A DNA stretch of 7,543 bases from Caldora sp. SIO3E6 (GCA_010672185.1 JAAHHL010000031.1:1396-8938), one strand, 5' to 3'. Numbered from the stretch's first letter, positions 1-5,807 are shown. Notes: a model not told the origin generated them from the sequence alone. Program-made: numbers and translations.

Positions 1-113
1 TTCCTGTCTCCTGCCTTCTGCCTTCTGTCTCCTGCCTTCTGCCTTCTGCCTCCTGCCTTCTGCCTCCTGCCTCCTGCCTCCTGCCTCCTGTCTCCTGCCT
101 CCTGCCTCCTGCC
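1..113. repeat. Heptamer tandem repeat tract (YTCCTGC type)
   Basis: About sixteen tandem 7-bp units, mostly CTCCTGC or CTTCTGC with occasional CTCCTGT, fill the left edge and may continue beyond it. The strand is strongly asymmetric: pyrimidines with a regular G. Such short tandemly repeated repetitive sequences are common between cyanobacterial genes. It ends about 30 bases before the ABC transporter start, so any promoter of that gene must lie in or beyond the repeat. Confidence 0.9.
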
Positions 114-142
114 GATGAGTTAAAAAATGTTAAACTAATACC

Positions 143-1915
143 ATGATTAACTCGCGTCTGCAAAAACTGCTGGCCTACCTACGCCCTTACTGGCAGCAGG
201 CATTACTAGGTGTTCTTGCTATATTTATCGTCAATGGCATTAGCGTTTATATCCGCCTCCTCATCGGGGATACGATCGATGAGCTACTCATAACCTTCAG
301 CTTTGAACAAATTTGGCGTTTTGTCTTAATCATCCTCCTACTGGCTTCCTTATTGTGGGTGATTAGAATGGCATCCCGTCTCTTGCTGTTTGGTGTCGGA
401 CGTCAGGTAGAATTTGACCTAAAACAAAAGATTTTTGAGCACTTGCTGATTCTGGAACCATCCTATTTTGCTCAGAACACCTCCGGGGATTTGATTAACC
501 GAGCCACCAGTGATGTGGAGAATATCCGGCGTCTGTTGGGTTTTGCGATTTTGAGTATAGCGAATATCATATTTGCCTATGGCTTAACACTACCAGTAAT
601 GATGTCAATTAGCTTGCGGCTAAGTCTGGTAGCGATCGCAGTTTATCCAGTTATGTTAATTACTGTCCAGCTCTTCAGCGATAAGCTGCGCACTCAACAG
701 CAGACAGTGCAGGAAGAACTCTCGGATCTCAGTGAACTGATTCAGGAAGATATGAGCGGTATCTCCTTGATCAAGATCTATGCTCAGGAAGAAAATGAGC
801 GCCGTGCTTTCCGTCGTCTTAATCAGCGGCTATTAAAAGCAAATGTTGAGTTAGCAAGAACCCGCAACCTCTTGTTTCCTCTGGTTGAAGCACTCGCTGC
901 TGTCAGCTTGCTAGTACTGCTGTGGCTTGGTCCTGAGTCGATTGCTTCTGGTAAGATCAGTATTGGTGATTTTGTTAAACTGATTCTCTATGCCGAGGGT
1001 CTAGTTTTTCCCACTGCACTACTTGGTTTTACCATCACGACTTATCAACGAGGTGAAGTTAGTATTGACCGTGTTGAGTCAATTCTCTTGAATGAGCCCC
1101 AAATTAAAGATACTCCCAATACCCTGAATATCTCTGAGCCAGTACGAGGTAAGCTGACGGCTAGGAACCTCAGTTACACTTACCCTGGTGCGAATACTCC
1201 TGCCCTAGACAATATTAGCTTTTCTATTAATCCTGGCGAAACAGTGGCAATTGTCGGAGCTATCGGTTCAGGAAAATCGACTCTTGCCAATGTGTTGCCT
1301 CGCCTACTCAACATTGAAGTCAATCAGCTGTTTTTGGATGAGCATGATGTCACCAAGATGCCTTTGCGAGATTTGCGTCATGCGATCGCTTATGTACCCC
1401 AAGATAGCTTCCTTTTCAGCACTACTATCAAAAACAATATTTGCTACGGTGCTCCGTTGAGTGAACATCCAGAGATTGAATACGCTGCCAAACAAGCACA
1501 AATCCACTCAGAAATACTTAACTTTCCCCAACAGTATGAAACAATAGTGGGAGAGAGAGGTATTACCCTCTCAGGAGGTCAGAGACAGCGTACATCTTTA
1601 GCCAGAGCTTTGTTGGTAGATACACCAGTCTTGATTCTGGATGATGCTCTTTCTAGTGTGGATAATCAGACAGCTACCCAAATTTTGGAAAACCTTGCAC
1701 TTCGTGATGGTAGCTTCAACGGAAATTCGGGGCTCCAGCGCAAAACTGTGATTTTTATCTCCCACCAACTCTCAGCAGCTGCTACCGCTGACCGTATCTT
1801 TGTCATGGACGCTGGTAAGATTGTTCAGACAGGTACTCATGCTGAACTTATCCAAAGTACTGGTCTCTATTCCTCTCTATGGAATCAGCACAAGCTTGAG
1901 GAAATATTGAAGTAA
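143..1915 (+). CDS. ABC transporter half-exporter, permease fused to ATPase, degenerate catalytic glutamate
   Basis: This is a 590-residue type IV ABC exporter subunit in the inner membrane, expected to work as a dimer moving lipids, drugs or peptides outward; the substrate cannot be read from sequence. Six hydrophobic segments lie at roughly 19-42, 57-83, 132-150, 157-178, 245-265 and 277-300. The nucleotide-binding domain carries Walker A GAIGSGKST (372-380), Q-loop Q420, signature LSGGQ (476-480), Walker B VLILD (496-500), D-loop SSVD (504-507) and switch His541. The residue after Walker B is Asp501 instead of the catalytic Glu; the string ILDDALSSVD is typical of the non-canonical half of heterodimeric exporters (MdlA, BmrC, TM287 type). 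The D-loop to His541 stretch is about nine residues longer than in MdlA as I recall it. ATG follows AT-rich DNA with no clear Shine-Dalgarno. No partner gene is visible. Confidence 0.93.
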   Translation: MINSRLQKLLAYLRPYWQQALLGVLAIFIVNGISVYIRLLIGDTIDELLITFSFEQIWRFVLIILLLASLLWVIRMASRLLLFGVGRQVEFDLKQKIFEHLLILEPSYFAQNTSGDLINRATSDVENIRRLLGFAILSIANIIFAYGLTLPVMMSISLRLSLVAIAVYPVMLITVQLFSDKLRTQQQTVQEELSDLSELIQEDMSGISLIKIYAQEENERRAFRRLNQRLLKANVELARTRNLLFPLVEALAAVSLLVLLWLGPESIASGKISIGDFVKLILYAEGLVFPTALLGFTITTYQRGEVSIDRVESILLNEPQIKDTPNTLNISEPVRGKLTARNLSYTYPGANTPALDNISFSINPGETVAIVGAIGSGKSTLANVLPRLLNIEVNQLFLDEHDVTKMPLRDLRHAIAYVPQDSFLFSTTIKNNICYGAPLSEHPEIEYAAKQAQIHSEILNFPQQYETIVGERGITLSGGQRQRTSLARALLVDTPVLILDDALSSVDNQTATQILENLALRDGSFNGNSGLQRKTVIFISHQLSAAATADRIFVMDAGKIVQTGTHAELIQSTGLYSSLWNQHKLEEILK

Positions 1916-1948
1916 GTTTGTTGTTTGTTTTTTGTGTGCTTAGGGCTT

Positions 1949-1976
1949 GCTGAATAACTGGTCAGCTATTTTTTCT
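1949..1976 (+). terminator. Likely intrinsic terminator of the ABC transporter gene
   Basis: Stem GCTGA (1949-1953), an 8-base loop and TCAGC (1962-1966) are followed by TATTTTTTCT, 34 bases after the ABC stop codon. A weaker outer pairing GGGCT/AGCCC (1943-1947 with about 1976-1980) encloses the T-run. The stem is short, so strength is uncertain. The bases TAGGGCTTGCTGAATAA also resemble ends seen in cyanobacterial insertion sequences, but no second end was found. Confidence 0.45.
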
Positions 1977-1982
1977 AGCCCA

Positions 1983-2027
1983 AGTGCTGTGGAAATAGTG
2001 TTTAATAAGCTCAATCTCCACAGTACT
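1983..2027. repeat. Long-stem inverted repeat between the ABC gene and tRNA-Arg
   Basis: AGTGCTGTGGA (1983-1993) pairs with TCCACAGTACT (2017-2027): an 11-bp stem with one G-U pair and a 23-base AT-rich loop. It has no T-run on the plus strand. On the minus strand it lies about 90 bases downstream of the tRNA, so it could be a 3' processing or stop structure, or the remains of a small palindromic element. Confidence 0.5.
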
Positions 2028-2047
2028 GTCGTTGAGATTAACTCAAG

Positions 2048-2089
2048 ACTTGTTACTTGTTACTTGTTACTTTTTACTTGTTACTTACA
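2048..2089. repeat. Heptamer tandem repeat (ACTTGTT)
   Basis: About six tandem 7-bp units: ACTTGTT three times, then ACTTTTT, ACTTGTT and ACTTACA. It has the same unit length as the tract at 1-113 but unrelated sequence. It lies in the gap between the ABC gene and the tRNA, which otherwise holds only the terminator and the hairpin. Confidence 0.85.
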
Positions 2090-2118
2090 AACAAGCACTA
2101 TCGGTTTTTTCAATTAAA

Positions 2119-2192
2119 CGGGCTAGGAGGGATTCGAACCCCCGACACCGTGGTCCGTAGCCACGTGCTCTAGTCCACTGAGCTACAAGCCC
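2119..2192 (-). tRNA. tRNA-Arg (anticodon ACG)
   Basis: Read on the minus strand, the sequence folds into a full cloverleaf: acceptor GGGCTTG/CTAGCCC, D stem GCTC/GAGC, anticodon stem CGTGG/CCACG around loop CTACGGA, a 5-base variable loop, and T stem GGGGG/CCCTC around TTCGAAT. The anticodon is ACG, decoded as arginine; A34 would be expected to become inosine and read CGU, CGC and CGA. The discriminator base is G and CCA is not encoded. The acceptor stem has one T-T mismatch at position 6-67; all other stem pairs are Watson-Crick or G-T. The gene is divergent from moaC, with 62 bases between them. Confidence 0.93.
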
Positions 2193-2232
2193 TTGACGAG
2201 GTGTGAATAATTCGTTTTACTCACTAAATATA

Positions 2233-2238
2233 TACAAT
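2233..2238 (+). promoter_or_regulatory. Possible -10 element for moaC
   Basis: TACAAT sits 16 bases before the moaC ATG, inside an AT-rich run. No matching -35 box is seen at 17 bases: the nearest TTGACG (2193-2198) is too far away. If used, the transcript would have a very short leader, leaving no room for a molybdenum cofactor riboswitch. Confidence 0.22.
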
Positions 2239-2254
2239 ACCATATTCAAGCAAA

Positions 2255-2752
2255 ATGGATCAAGAAATTTCTCAATCGCGATCGCTAACCCATCTAGATC
2301 TTCAAGGGCAAGCCCAGATGGTTGATGTTTCTGAGAAGGCAATCACCAAGCGTCAAGCTGTTGCTGCTGGGCAAGTGCGGATGCAGGCTGCCACTTTTGA
2401 AGCTATTGAAGCTGGCAATGCGCCCAAAGGGGATGTTTTAGGTACGGCAAGACTAGCGGGGATTATGGCAGCCAAGCAAACTGCCCAGTTGATTCCCTTG
2501 TGTCATCCCTTGCCACTACAGAAAGTGGAAGTGCAAGTAGAACCAGACCCTCAGCTGCCAGGGTATCAGATTCAAGCATCTGTCACTACTAAGGCGGAAA
2601 CTGGTGTGGAAATGGAAGCACTCACAGCAGTGTCTGTAGCGGCCCTTACTTTGTATGACATGGCAAAAGCTCTGGAAAAGTCCATTCAGATAGAATCGAT
2701 TCGCCTCTTGAGTAAAACAGGAGGCAAATCAGGGGATTATCAGATACCGTAG
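2255..2752 (+). CDS. moaC: Cyclic pyranopterin monophosphate synthase MoaC
   Basis: MoaC converts the MoaA product 3',8-cyclo-7,8-dihydro-GTP into cyclic pyranopterin monophosphate, the first stable intermediate of molybdenum cofactor synthesis, in the cytoplasm as a hexamer of dimers. The 165-residue length fits the family (E. coli about 161). All catalytic residues I know from the E. coli enzyme are present at a constant offset of +7: Lys58, His84 in LCHPL, Glu119 and Glu121 in TGVEMEALT, Asp135, Lys138 and Lys154. The GGKSG stretch near the C-terminus is also conserved. The ATG has no clear Shine-Dalgarno, which is common in cyanobacteria. No other moa, moe or mob gene is in the window, so it stands alone, divergent from tRNA-Arg and followed at once by a terminator. 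Confidence 0.97.
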   Translation: MDQEISQSRSLTHLDLQGQAQMVDVSEKAITKRQAVAAGQVRMQAATFEAIEAGNAPKGDVLGTARLAGIMAAKQTAQLIPLCHPLPLQKVEVQVEPDPQLPGYQIQASVTTKAETGVEMEALTAVSVAALTLYDMAKALEKSIQIESIRLLSKTGGKSGDYQIP

Positions 2753-2753
2753 G

Positions 2754-2780
2754 GGTGTATTGCATAGATACGCCTTTTTT
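2754..2780 (+). terminator. Intrinsic terminator of moaC
   Basis: GGTGTAT (2754-2760), loop TGCATAG, ATACGCC (2768-2774) and then six T's form a classic intrinsic terminator one base after the moaC stop codon; one stem pair is G-U. The string GTAGGGGTGT that opens it includes the stop codon and resembles the start of the palindromic repeat at 3832, suggesting a repeat reused as a terminator. Confidence 0.68.
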
Positions 2781-2786
2781 GGGAAG

Positions 2787-2847
2787 AAACCACAAAGGCA
2801 CATTCTCTCTAGGAGTTCCCGAAGGGTAGTTCACAAAGGGAAAGAAG
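2787..2847. repeat. Dispersed CACAAAGGCACA repeat, copy 1, split by a 25-base insert
   Basis: The left part AAACCACAAAGGCACA and the right part AGTTCACAAAGGGA match the uninterrupted copy at 3906-3937. In between, bases 2803-2827 (starting TTCTCTCTAGGAG and ending TTCCCGAAGGGT) replace a single A. The insert contains CCC-GAA-GGG, a small palindromic core. A HIP1 site follows at 2851-2858. Confidence 0.6.
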
Positions 2848-2974
2848 AAAGCGATCGCTAGCTAGATAATTGATTAGAGTAAACTAAGCTAAATATTACC
2901 TTATACCATTTATCGAAAGTGGCTAGATAGTCAAAACTCACTACGCCAGCTGCCAGTATTAACCCGAAGAGCTT

Positions 2975-3814
2975 ATGACTGCTACCTTATCCACCCCAAC
3001 CACAGTCATTCCCCAAATCCAATGGGAAAAACTACCAGCAGACTTTATTTTACCCGACGATCCAGTGGAAAATATCTACCAACCCATCCAGGCTGCTGCT
3101 TTGCGAGAAATTCTTGATTTAGCAGGATTGGTTACTCCTGATATGCTCATTGGTTCTAACTTTGGGATTTGTGCCACTGTTAACCACAAAATTGTGGTCA
3201 AAGCACCAGACTGGTTTTATATTCCTTCCGTCTTTCCCGTAGAACCCGGAGTCATTCGTCGCAGTTACACTCCTCATACGGAAGGAGATGTACCAGCGGT
3301 TGTTATGGAGTTTTTATCAGATACTGAACAAGGAGAATATTCTGCCAAATCTACCTATCCCTATGGTAAATGGTATTTTTACGAGCGCATTTTGCAAGTA
3401 CCAATTTATGTTATTTTTGACCCGGATGAAGGAAATTTAGAGGTACATTTGCTCAAATCCGGCCATTATGAACTACAGTCCCCTGATGAAAATGGACGGT
3501 ATTGGCTGGAGTCGATGAATCTGTTTCTGGGAGTGTGGCAGGGTACAAGAGCAGAATTAACAACCTCTTGGTTACGCTGGTGGGATGGGTCTGGTAATTT
3601 GTTACCTTGGGCAGATGAACGAGTAGCACAAAGCTTTGAACAAGGAAAGTTAGCAATTGTTACCCGTCTGCTGACACGAAAATTGGGAACGATAGAACCG
3701 GATTTACAAGCAAAAATTAACCACTTATCCGCAGCTGATTTAGATGAATTAAGTGAAGTGTTATTGGATTTTGCTGATGTCTCAGATTTATCACATTGGT
3801 TAACTCAGCGTTAA
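2975..3814 (+). CDS. Uma2 family PD-(D/E)XK nuclease-like protein with C-terminal DUF4351 domain
   Basis: This 279-residue cytoplasmic protein belongs to the Uma2 (DUF820) family, predicted restriction-endonuclease-fold proteins that are numerous in cyanobacteria and of unproven function. Residues about 30-195 form the Uma2 core: Asp79 in the APDW motif, Glu112 in VVMEFLS (the E-x-x-S form of the third acidic motif), a KSTYPYGKWYFYE segment with Lys125 and Lys132, then VPIYVIFDP and a strand pair ending ENGRYWLESM. Residues about 224-276, from KLAIVTRLLTRKLG to LLDFADVSDLSHWL, match DUF4351, a small helical tail found on several cyanobacterial nuclease-like and Rpn-type proteins. The ATG is preceded by a weak GAAGAG. 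It stands alone between repeat-filled gaps. The family call is firm; nuclease activity is inferred only. Confidence 0.88.
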   Translation: MTATLSTPTTVIPQIQWEKLPADFILPDDPVENIYQPIQAAALREILDLAGLVTPDMLIGSNFGICATVNHKIVVKAPDWFYIPSVFPVEPGVIRRSYTPHTEGDVPAVVMEFLSDTEQGEYSAKSTYPYGKWYFYERILQVPIYVIFDPDEGNLEVHLLKSGHYELQSPDENGRYWLESMNLFLGVWQGTRAELTTSWLRWWDGSGNLLPWADERVAQSFEQGKLAIVTRLLTRKLGTIEPDLQAKINHLSAADLDELSEVLLDFADVSDLSHWLTQR

Positions 3815-3831
3815 TATTTCTATAATTTTCT

Positions 3832-3862
3832 GTAGGGTGTGTTAGCGATAGCGTAACGCACC
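3832..3862. repeat. Palindromic REP-like element GTAGGGTG...CGCACC
   Basis: GGTGTGTTA and TAACGCACC pair over 9 bp (one G-U) around the core GCGATAGCG, 17 bases after the Uma2 stop. This GTAGGGTGTGTTAGCG-type palindrome is widespread between cyanobacterial genes. No T-run follows, so it is a weak candidate for a terminator but may stabilise the 3' end of the transcript. Confidence 0.75.
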
Positions 3863-3905
3863 AATTATGAATGCGATCGCTAATATTGGGGTGTCATTGG
3901 GTTAT

Positions 3906-3937
3906 AAACCACAAAGGCACAAAGTTCACAAAGGGAG
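3906..3937. repeat. Dispersed CACAAAGGCACA repeat, copy 2 (intact)
   Basis: This is the uninterrupted form AAACCACAAAGGCACA followed by AAGTTCACAAAGGGAG. It is made of degenerate CACAAAG units and serves as the reference for the copies at 2787, 4981 and 6463. It follows a HIP1 site at 3873-3880. Confidence 0.75.
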
Positions 3938-3998
3938 TATCAAATTTTTGACCAAGCTAAAACTCATCTAATTTGCACCGAATTCAATCATAGACAAA

Positions 3999-4031
3999 AG
4001 TCCCCCTTTCTAAGGGGGATTTAGGGGGATC
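3999..4031. repeat. CCCCC/GGGGG palindromic repeat
   Basis: TCCCCCTT, a 3-base loop and AAGGGGGA form an 8-bp hairpin, followed by a second GGGGGAT arm (GATTTAGGGGGATC). The two alternative right arms are typical of a repeat found widely between cyanobacterial genes. It lies about 50 bases before the next start codon and could affect expression of that gene, though nothing shows this directly. Confidence 0.75.
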
Positions 4032-4081
4032 AAGAATTTACCGCATAGTAGAACAAACGGCTGTATCCTATTGATGAAGTT

Positions 4082-4921
4082 ATGAGCGTAAATAAAACTG
4101 ATGATTTGACTGGATTAGAACTTTGGTTACGGCGTTTGGTCGCTGGATTCAGTGCTGTGGGATTGTTAGTAATTTTGCCTTACCTTTGGTGGCTGAATGT
4201 AACTCCCATTTATCAGCAAGAATCAATCCTTAAGGTCAAAGATTTTTTCGAGCTTAAGAATCAGGCAATCCAGTCAGTTATTACATCCATTCAAATTTAC
4301 GCCACAGTTTTTGGCGGTATAGCTATTCTGCTTAATGTCTATTATGGAGCTAAACGAGCTAAAGCAATGGAGGATAATGCGAGCGCAACGACACAAAATG
4401 CGATCGCGGCAACCAAAAATGCTGAGGTAGCAGAACAAGGACAAATAACAGAACGCTTTACTAAGGCAATTGAACAAATTAAACAAGATGGGGGAATAGT
4501 GAAACTCTTTTGCCAGAAAATCTTAAGAAACCAGAGCGCTGAAGATAGCATTTTATATGATTATCCTCGCCGTGCTCAAGAAGATATACGGGAATACTTA
4601 AGGCGAACTGCGGAAATTATCGAACTTGGTGCTTGGGAAACCGCAATTGCTTCAGCAATCTTTATTTTAGAAACAATTATACCTTTAATGGGACAAGAGA
4701 ACCAAATTGATTTTGAAACAAAAACACCAACCGAGCTTTTACAAATTTTTTGCCAAAACAATCTAATTTCTCCAGACAACCGTGATACCCTAATCGAAGC
4801 GATCGCACTCCGAGATGCTTTTATGATTCAACAAGAAACAATAGAAAGCGATCGCGATTTTGCTCAAAGGGTTTTAGCGATCGTTACTCAGTTGTTCCAG
4901 ACCATTGATAGGGTTGAATAG
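4082..4921 (+). CDS. Membrane-anchored protein of unknown function, C-terminal half possibly HEPN-like
   Basis: I do not recognise this 279-residue protein as a named family. Two hydrophobic segments (about 18-40 and 65-88) suggest a small membrane anchor with both ends in the cytoplasm. Residues about 90-133 are Ala- and Gln-rich and helical, ending EQGQITERFTKAIEQI; that string resembles the membrane-proximal part of some cyanobacterial pentapeptide-repeat proteins, but no pentapeptide repeats follow. Residues about 160-279 are helical: paired helices, then TELLQIFCQNNLISPDNRDTL and IEAIALRDAF, which recalls the last helices of HEPN-type domains (L-x-E-A-I-x-L-R-N-x-x-x-H). Arg244 is in place but the expected His is absent (RDAFMIQ), so a HEPN RNase would be inactive. 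Three HIP1 sites lie inside the gene. No Shine-Dalgarno is clear. Confidence 0.8.
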   Translation: MSVNKTDDLTGLELWLRRLVAGFSAVGLLVILPYLWWLNVTPIYQQESILKVKDFFELKNQAIQSVITSIQIYATVFGGIAILLNVYYGAKRAKAMEDNASATTQNAIAATKNAEVAEQGQITERFTKAIEQIKQDGGIVKLFCQKILRNQSAEDSILYDYPRRAQEDIREYLRRTAEIIELGAWETAIASAIFILETIIPLMGQENQIDFETKTPTELLQIFCQNNLISPDNRDTLIEAIALRDAFMIQQETIESDRDFAQRVLAIVTQLFQTIDRVE

Positions 4922-4980
4922 AGTATAATAAATTAGATGTGCTACGCCAGTCTCTTGGAAAAAGAGGGAATTTGAGGATG

Positions 4981-5013
4981 AACCACACCAGGCAAAAGTT
5001 CACAGAGGTAAGG
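4981..5013. repeat. Dispersed CACAAAGGCACA repeat, copy 3 (diverged)
   Basis: AACCACACCAGGCAAAAGTTCACAGAGGTAAGG aligns with the copy at 3906 over its whole length with several changes. It lies about 40 bases before the DUF29 start codon, so the leader or promoter of that gene is built partly on the repeat; an AT-rich TACAAT (5020-5025) follows directly. Confidence 0.5.
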
Positions 5014-5053
5014 AAATTATACAATATAAATATAAGTAAAAACAGCAGTTACC

Positions 5054-5509
5054 ATGACCACTGAATTAACTAGAGCATCCCAAAGTATTTACGAACAGGA
5101 TTATAATTTGTGGTTGGAGAAGACTATACAACAGTTACAGGTTCGTCGCTTCACAGAACTTGATTTATCTAACCTCATTGAAGAATTAGAAGGCATGAGC
5201 AGAAGGGAAAAGCGGGCAATTTACAGTAATTTGAAAATTATATTGATGCACTTGCTCAAGTACCGATATCAGCCTACCAAGCGTTCTAATAGTTGGCGAA
5301 GTACAATTAGAGAGTATCGACAACGACTAAAAAGAGCATTTCAAGATAGTCCTAGTTTGCAAGGTTACTGTAGGGAAATTTTCCCAGAATGCTATCAAGA
5401 TGCCAGGGAATTGGCAGCAGATGAGACAGGGTTAGTACCGGAGGCTTTCCCTACGGAATCGCTGTTTTCTCTAGAGGAGACTTTGGCGATGGAATACTTG
5501 CCTGATTGA
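5054..5509 (+). CDS. DUF29 family protein
   Basis: This 151-residue soluble, helical protein belongs to DUF29, which occurs in many copies in filamentous cyanobacteria and has no established function. Family hallmarks are YEQDYNLWLEKTIQQLQ at 13-29, DLSNLIEELEGMSRREKRA at about 37-55, a helix that begins LKIILMHLLKYRYQP, the basic segment WRSTIREYRQRLKRAFQDSPSL, and the C-terminal pattern CYQDARELAADETGL then FP and YLPD. Length and ends fit a complete member. The start is the ATG in ACCATGA; no strong Shine-Dalgarno precedes it. It stands alone: repeat copy 3 lies upstream and a palindrome plus an insertion element lie downstream. DUF29 genes have been noted near toxin-antitoxin-like genes elsewhere, but nothing here supports that role. 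Confidence 0.9.
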   Translation: MTTELTRASQSIYEQDYNLWLEKTIQQLQVRRFTELDLSNLIEELEGMSRREKRAIYSNLKIILMHLLKYRYQPTKRSNSWRSTIREYRQRLKRAFQDSPSLQGYCREIFPECYQDARELAADETGLVPEAFPTESLFSLEETLAMEYLPD

Positions 5510-5542
5510 AAAGTGCGATCGCTAAGATACTGGACTGCTGAA

Positions 5543-5571
5543 AACCCCGACTTCTTCAAGAAGTCGGGGTT
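5543..5571. repeat. Perfect 14-bp palindrome with AAGTCGGGGTT arms
   Basis: AACCCCGACTTCTT and AAGAAGTCGGGGTT are perfect inverted repeats around a single C (in RNA a 12-bp stem with a TTCAA loop). It lies 34 bases after the DUF29 stop. This palindrome type is abundant between cyanobacterial genes. No T-run follows, so termination is possible but unproven. Its right edge overlaps the left target duplication of the insertion element beginning at 5576. Confidence 0.85.
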
Positions 5572-5679
5572 CTGGCATTGGTGACAATTTAAAGGGTCGT
5601 GCATTTTGTCAAGTACTATATAAGCGCGTTTAGGCACTAACAAAACCCCATATATAGAAACAACCAAGGAGTCAAAAAA

Positions 5680-5760
5680 ATGTGGTTCCTCTTCTTCATC
5701 TCCGCGTCCCCGCGTCCCCGCGTCCCCGCGTCTCCCTTGACAACGACATTTTTACCTTAA
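5680..5760 (+). CDS. Possible 26-residue ORF inside the MITE-like element
   Basis: An ATG at 5680 is preceded by AAGGAG (5666-5671) with an 8-base spacer, the best Shine-Dalgarno in the window. The reading frame encodes a hydrophobic start (MWFLFFIS), a Pro/Arg-rich middle made by the GCGTCCCC repeat, and ends at TAA in the right terminal repeat. The low-complexity middle and the repeat origin argue that this may be chance. No homologue is recognised and no function is proposed. Confidence 0.2.
   Translation: MWFLFFISASPRPRVPASPLTTTFLP
5702..5736. repeat. 8-bp tandem repeat (GCGTCCCC)
   Basis: GCGT starts at 5704, 5712, 5720 and 5728, each followed by CCCC (CTCCC in the last), giving four units of an 8-bp repeat. 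It is GC-rich in an AT-rich setting and sits entirely within the MITE-like element. Similar C-rich tandem tracts are frequent between genes in filamentous cyanobacteria. Confidence 0.85.
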
Positions 5761-5807
5761 CTTGTCACCAATGGGGTTCTGGGGACTGGGGATCTCGCCT
5801 GATCAAC

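Larger units (their letters stand above)
5576..5773. mobile_element. MITE-like non-autonomous insertion, 198 bp, with TIRs and 9-bp target duplication
   Basis: The left end CATTGGTGACAATTTAA (5576-5592) and right end TTAACTTGTCACCAATG (5757-5773) are terminal inverted repeats, 16 of 17 bases complementary, with the outer 12 perfect. The element is flanked directly by GGGTTCTGG at 5567-5575 and again at 5774-5782, a perfect 9-bp direct repeat as expected of target duplication. No transposase fits inside, so it would depend on a transposase in trans. Nine-base duplications occur in families such as IS1 and the IS10/IS50 group of IS4; I cannot assign the family. It carries the 8-bp repeat tract at 5702-5736 and a 26-codon ORF. 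Confidence 0.78.

Noticed and set aside
1..113. CRISPR array or minisatellite with function
   Set aside because: Units are 7 bp with no spacers, the usual cyanobacterial short tandem repeat. The same holds for 2048-2089 and 6514-6540.
1940..1958. End of an IS (TAGGGCTTGCTGAATAA)
   Set aside because: The string resembles IS ends I have seen in cyanobacteria, but no matching inverted end or target duplication is present; the hairpin plus T-run is better explained as a terminator.
2193..2254. Molybdenum cofactor riboswitch before moaC
   Set aside because: Only 62 bases separate the tRNA and the moaC ATG, with no room for the large conserved aptamer and no stable stems seen.
4924..4929. TATAAT promoter just after the gene at 4082-4921
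   Set aside because: It is 125 bases before the DUF29 start, has no convincing -35 box, and AT-rich hexamers are common here; AT-rich sequence closer to the start is an equally likely promoter.
5439..5462. Small palindromic repeat inside the DUF29 gene (TTTCCCTACGGAATCG)
   Set aside because: The encoded residues (EAFPTES) fit the normal DUF29 C-terminal pattern, so no insertion is needed to explain it.
5395..5667. 90-residue minus-strand ORF
   Set aside because: It is antisense to the end of the DUF29 gene and runs through the palindrome and the left part of the insertion element; its composition does not look like a protein.
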